Shown here in pieces: positions 16,407 through 16,602 of a stretch of 16,602 nucleotides of DNA. The notes beneath the pieces were generated by a model, which saw nothing but the letters and a program-made list of their open reading frames with translations, had not been told where the DNA came from and did not search any database. Position numbers and translations under genes: made by a program. The stretch comes from CAZPCZ01 sp964585225 (GTDB lineage Bacteria; Patescibacteriota; Patescibacteriia; JACPHY01): contig CAZPCZ010000027.1 in the NCBI GenBank assembly GCA_964585225.1, positions 1-16,602 on the forward strand. Reading direction: 5' to 3'. Every line of letters starts with the position of its first letter. Position 1 is the stretch's first letter.

Positions 16407-16602
16407 GTACGTCGCCTGCGTACATCCCATACGGCGCGCAAGATATTGATGTGGAGGACATTCGTACAGTCGCGGATGCCCTCGCTGCATCGGTCATCGC
16501 GCGCGGACCGACGACCGTCGCATTCGAGGCGGCGGTTGCTCGCGTGGTCCACGCGCCGCACGTCGTTACGTGCTCCTCGGGGACGGCCGGACTCCACCTC
16601 GC
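16403..16602 (+). CDS. pseC: PseC-type PLP aminotransferase, N-terminal fragment (continues outside window)
   Basis: The first 66 residues are visible. The start SPAYIPYGAQDIDVEDIRTV, followed by ARGPTTVAFEAAVARVV and TCSSGTAGLHLA, is characteristic of DegT/DnrJ/EryC1 aminotransferases. The IPYGxQDI opening is characteristic of PseC, which converts the PseB product to UDP-4-amino-4,6-dideoxy-beta-L-AltNAc. The active-site lysine lies beyond the window. The ATG overlaps the pseB stop by four bases, so the two are translated together. Other DegT sugar aminotransferases are possible, but placement right after pseB makes PseC most likely. Confidence 0.85.
   Translation, partial: MSTSPAYIPYGAQDIDVEDIRTVADALAASVIARGPTTVAFEAAVARVVHAPHVVTCSSGTAGLHL

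Overview
The window is a dense, all-plus-strand stretch of a G+C-rich bacterial genome using the standard code (TGA is a normal stop, so not the recoded Gracilibacteria/Absconditabacteria). The leucyl-tRNA synthetase sequence style, frequent ATGA-coupled genes, in-frame palindromic insertions and 7-bp micro-repeats inside conserved genes suggest a Patescibacteria/CPR member (Parcubacteria side, Uhrbacteria-like). This is recognition by style, not a phylogeny. The two secreted-protein genes in the middle look more like proteins of Myxococcota.

Layout. (1) 1-1610: 3' part of leuS, carrying four 7-bp repeat clusters and several palindromic insertions. (2) 1618-6389: a tightly packed block with a DUF1616-like/GtrA fusion membrane protein, a UDP-glucose 6-dehydrogenase, a WbpP/GalE-type sugar-nucleotide epimerase and a UDP-HexNAc 6-dehydrogenase (WbpA/TviB type), ended by a hairpin terminator. 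(3) 6429-7932: a single-gene unit with its own promoter and terminator, encoding an exported protein with a C-terminal membrane hairpin. (4) 7933-9202: a two-gene unit with its own promoter, a winged-helix protein plus a nucleotidyltransferase, resembling an AbiEi/AbiEii (type IV) toxin-antitoxin pair. (5) 9229-12593: a giant cysteine/aspartate-rich MopE-like lipoprotein with a structured leader, its own promoter and a terminator. (6) 12627-end: an apparent operon of an ATP-citrate-lyase/citryl-CoA-synthetase-type large subunit, a SucD-like subunit and a short citrate-synthase-like lyase, running directly into pseB and the start of pseC (pseudaminic acid pathway), which leaves the window.

How the genes may work together. 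The dehydrogenases and epimerase would make UDP-uronic acid and amino-uronic acid precursors, GtrA-type proteins help move lipid-linked sugars across membranes, and PseB/PseC begin synthesis of a nonulosonic acid, so the region serves a decorated cell surface. The most intriguing point is that a split, three-gene citrate-cleaving module appears to be co-transcribed with pseBC. It could supply acetyl-CoA for the N-acetylation step of that pathway (inference). The second notable layer is the set of short palindromic and heptameric repeats that have entered coding sequence without breaking the reading frames.
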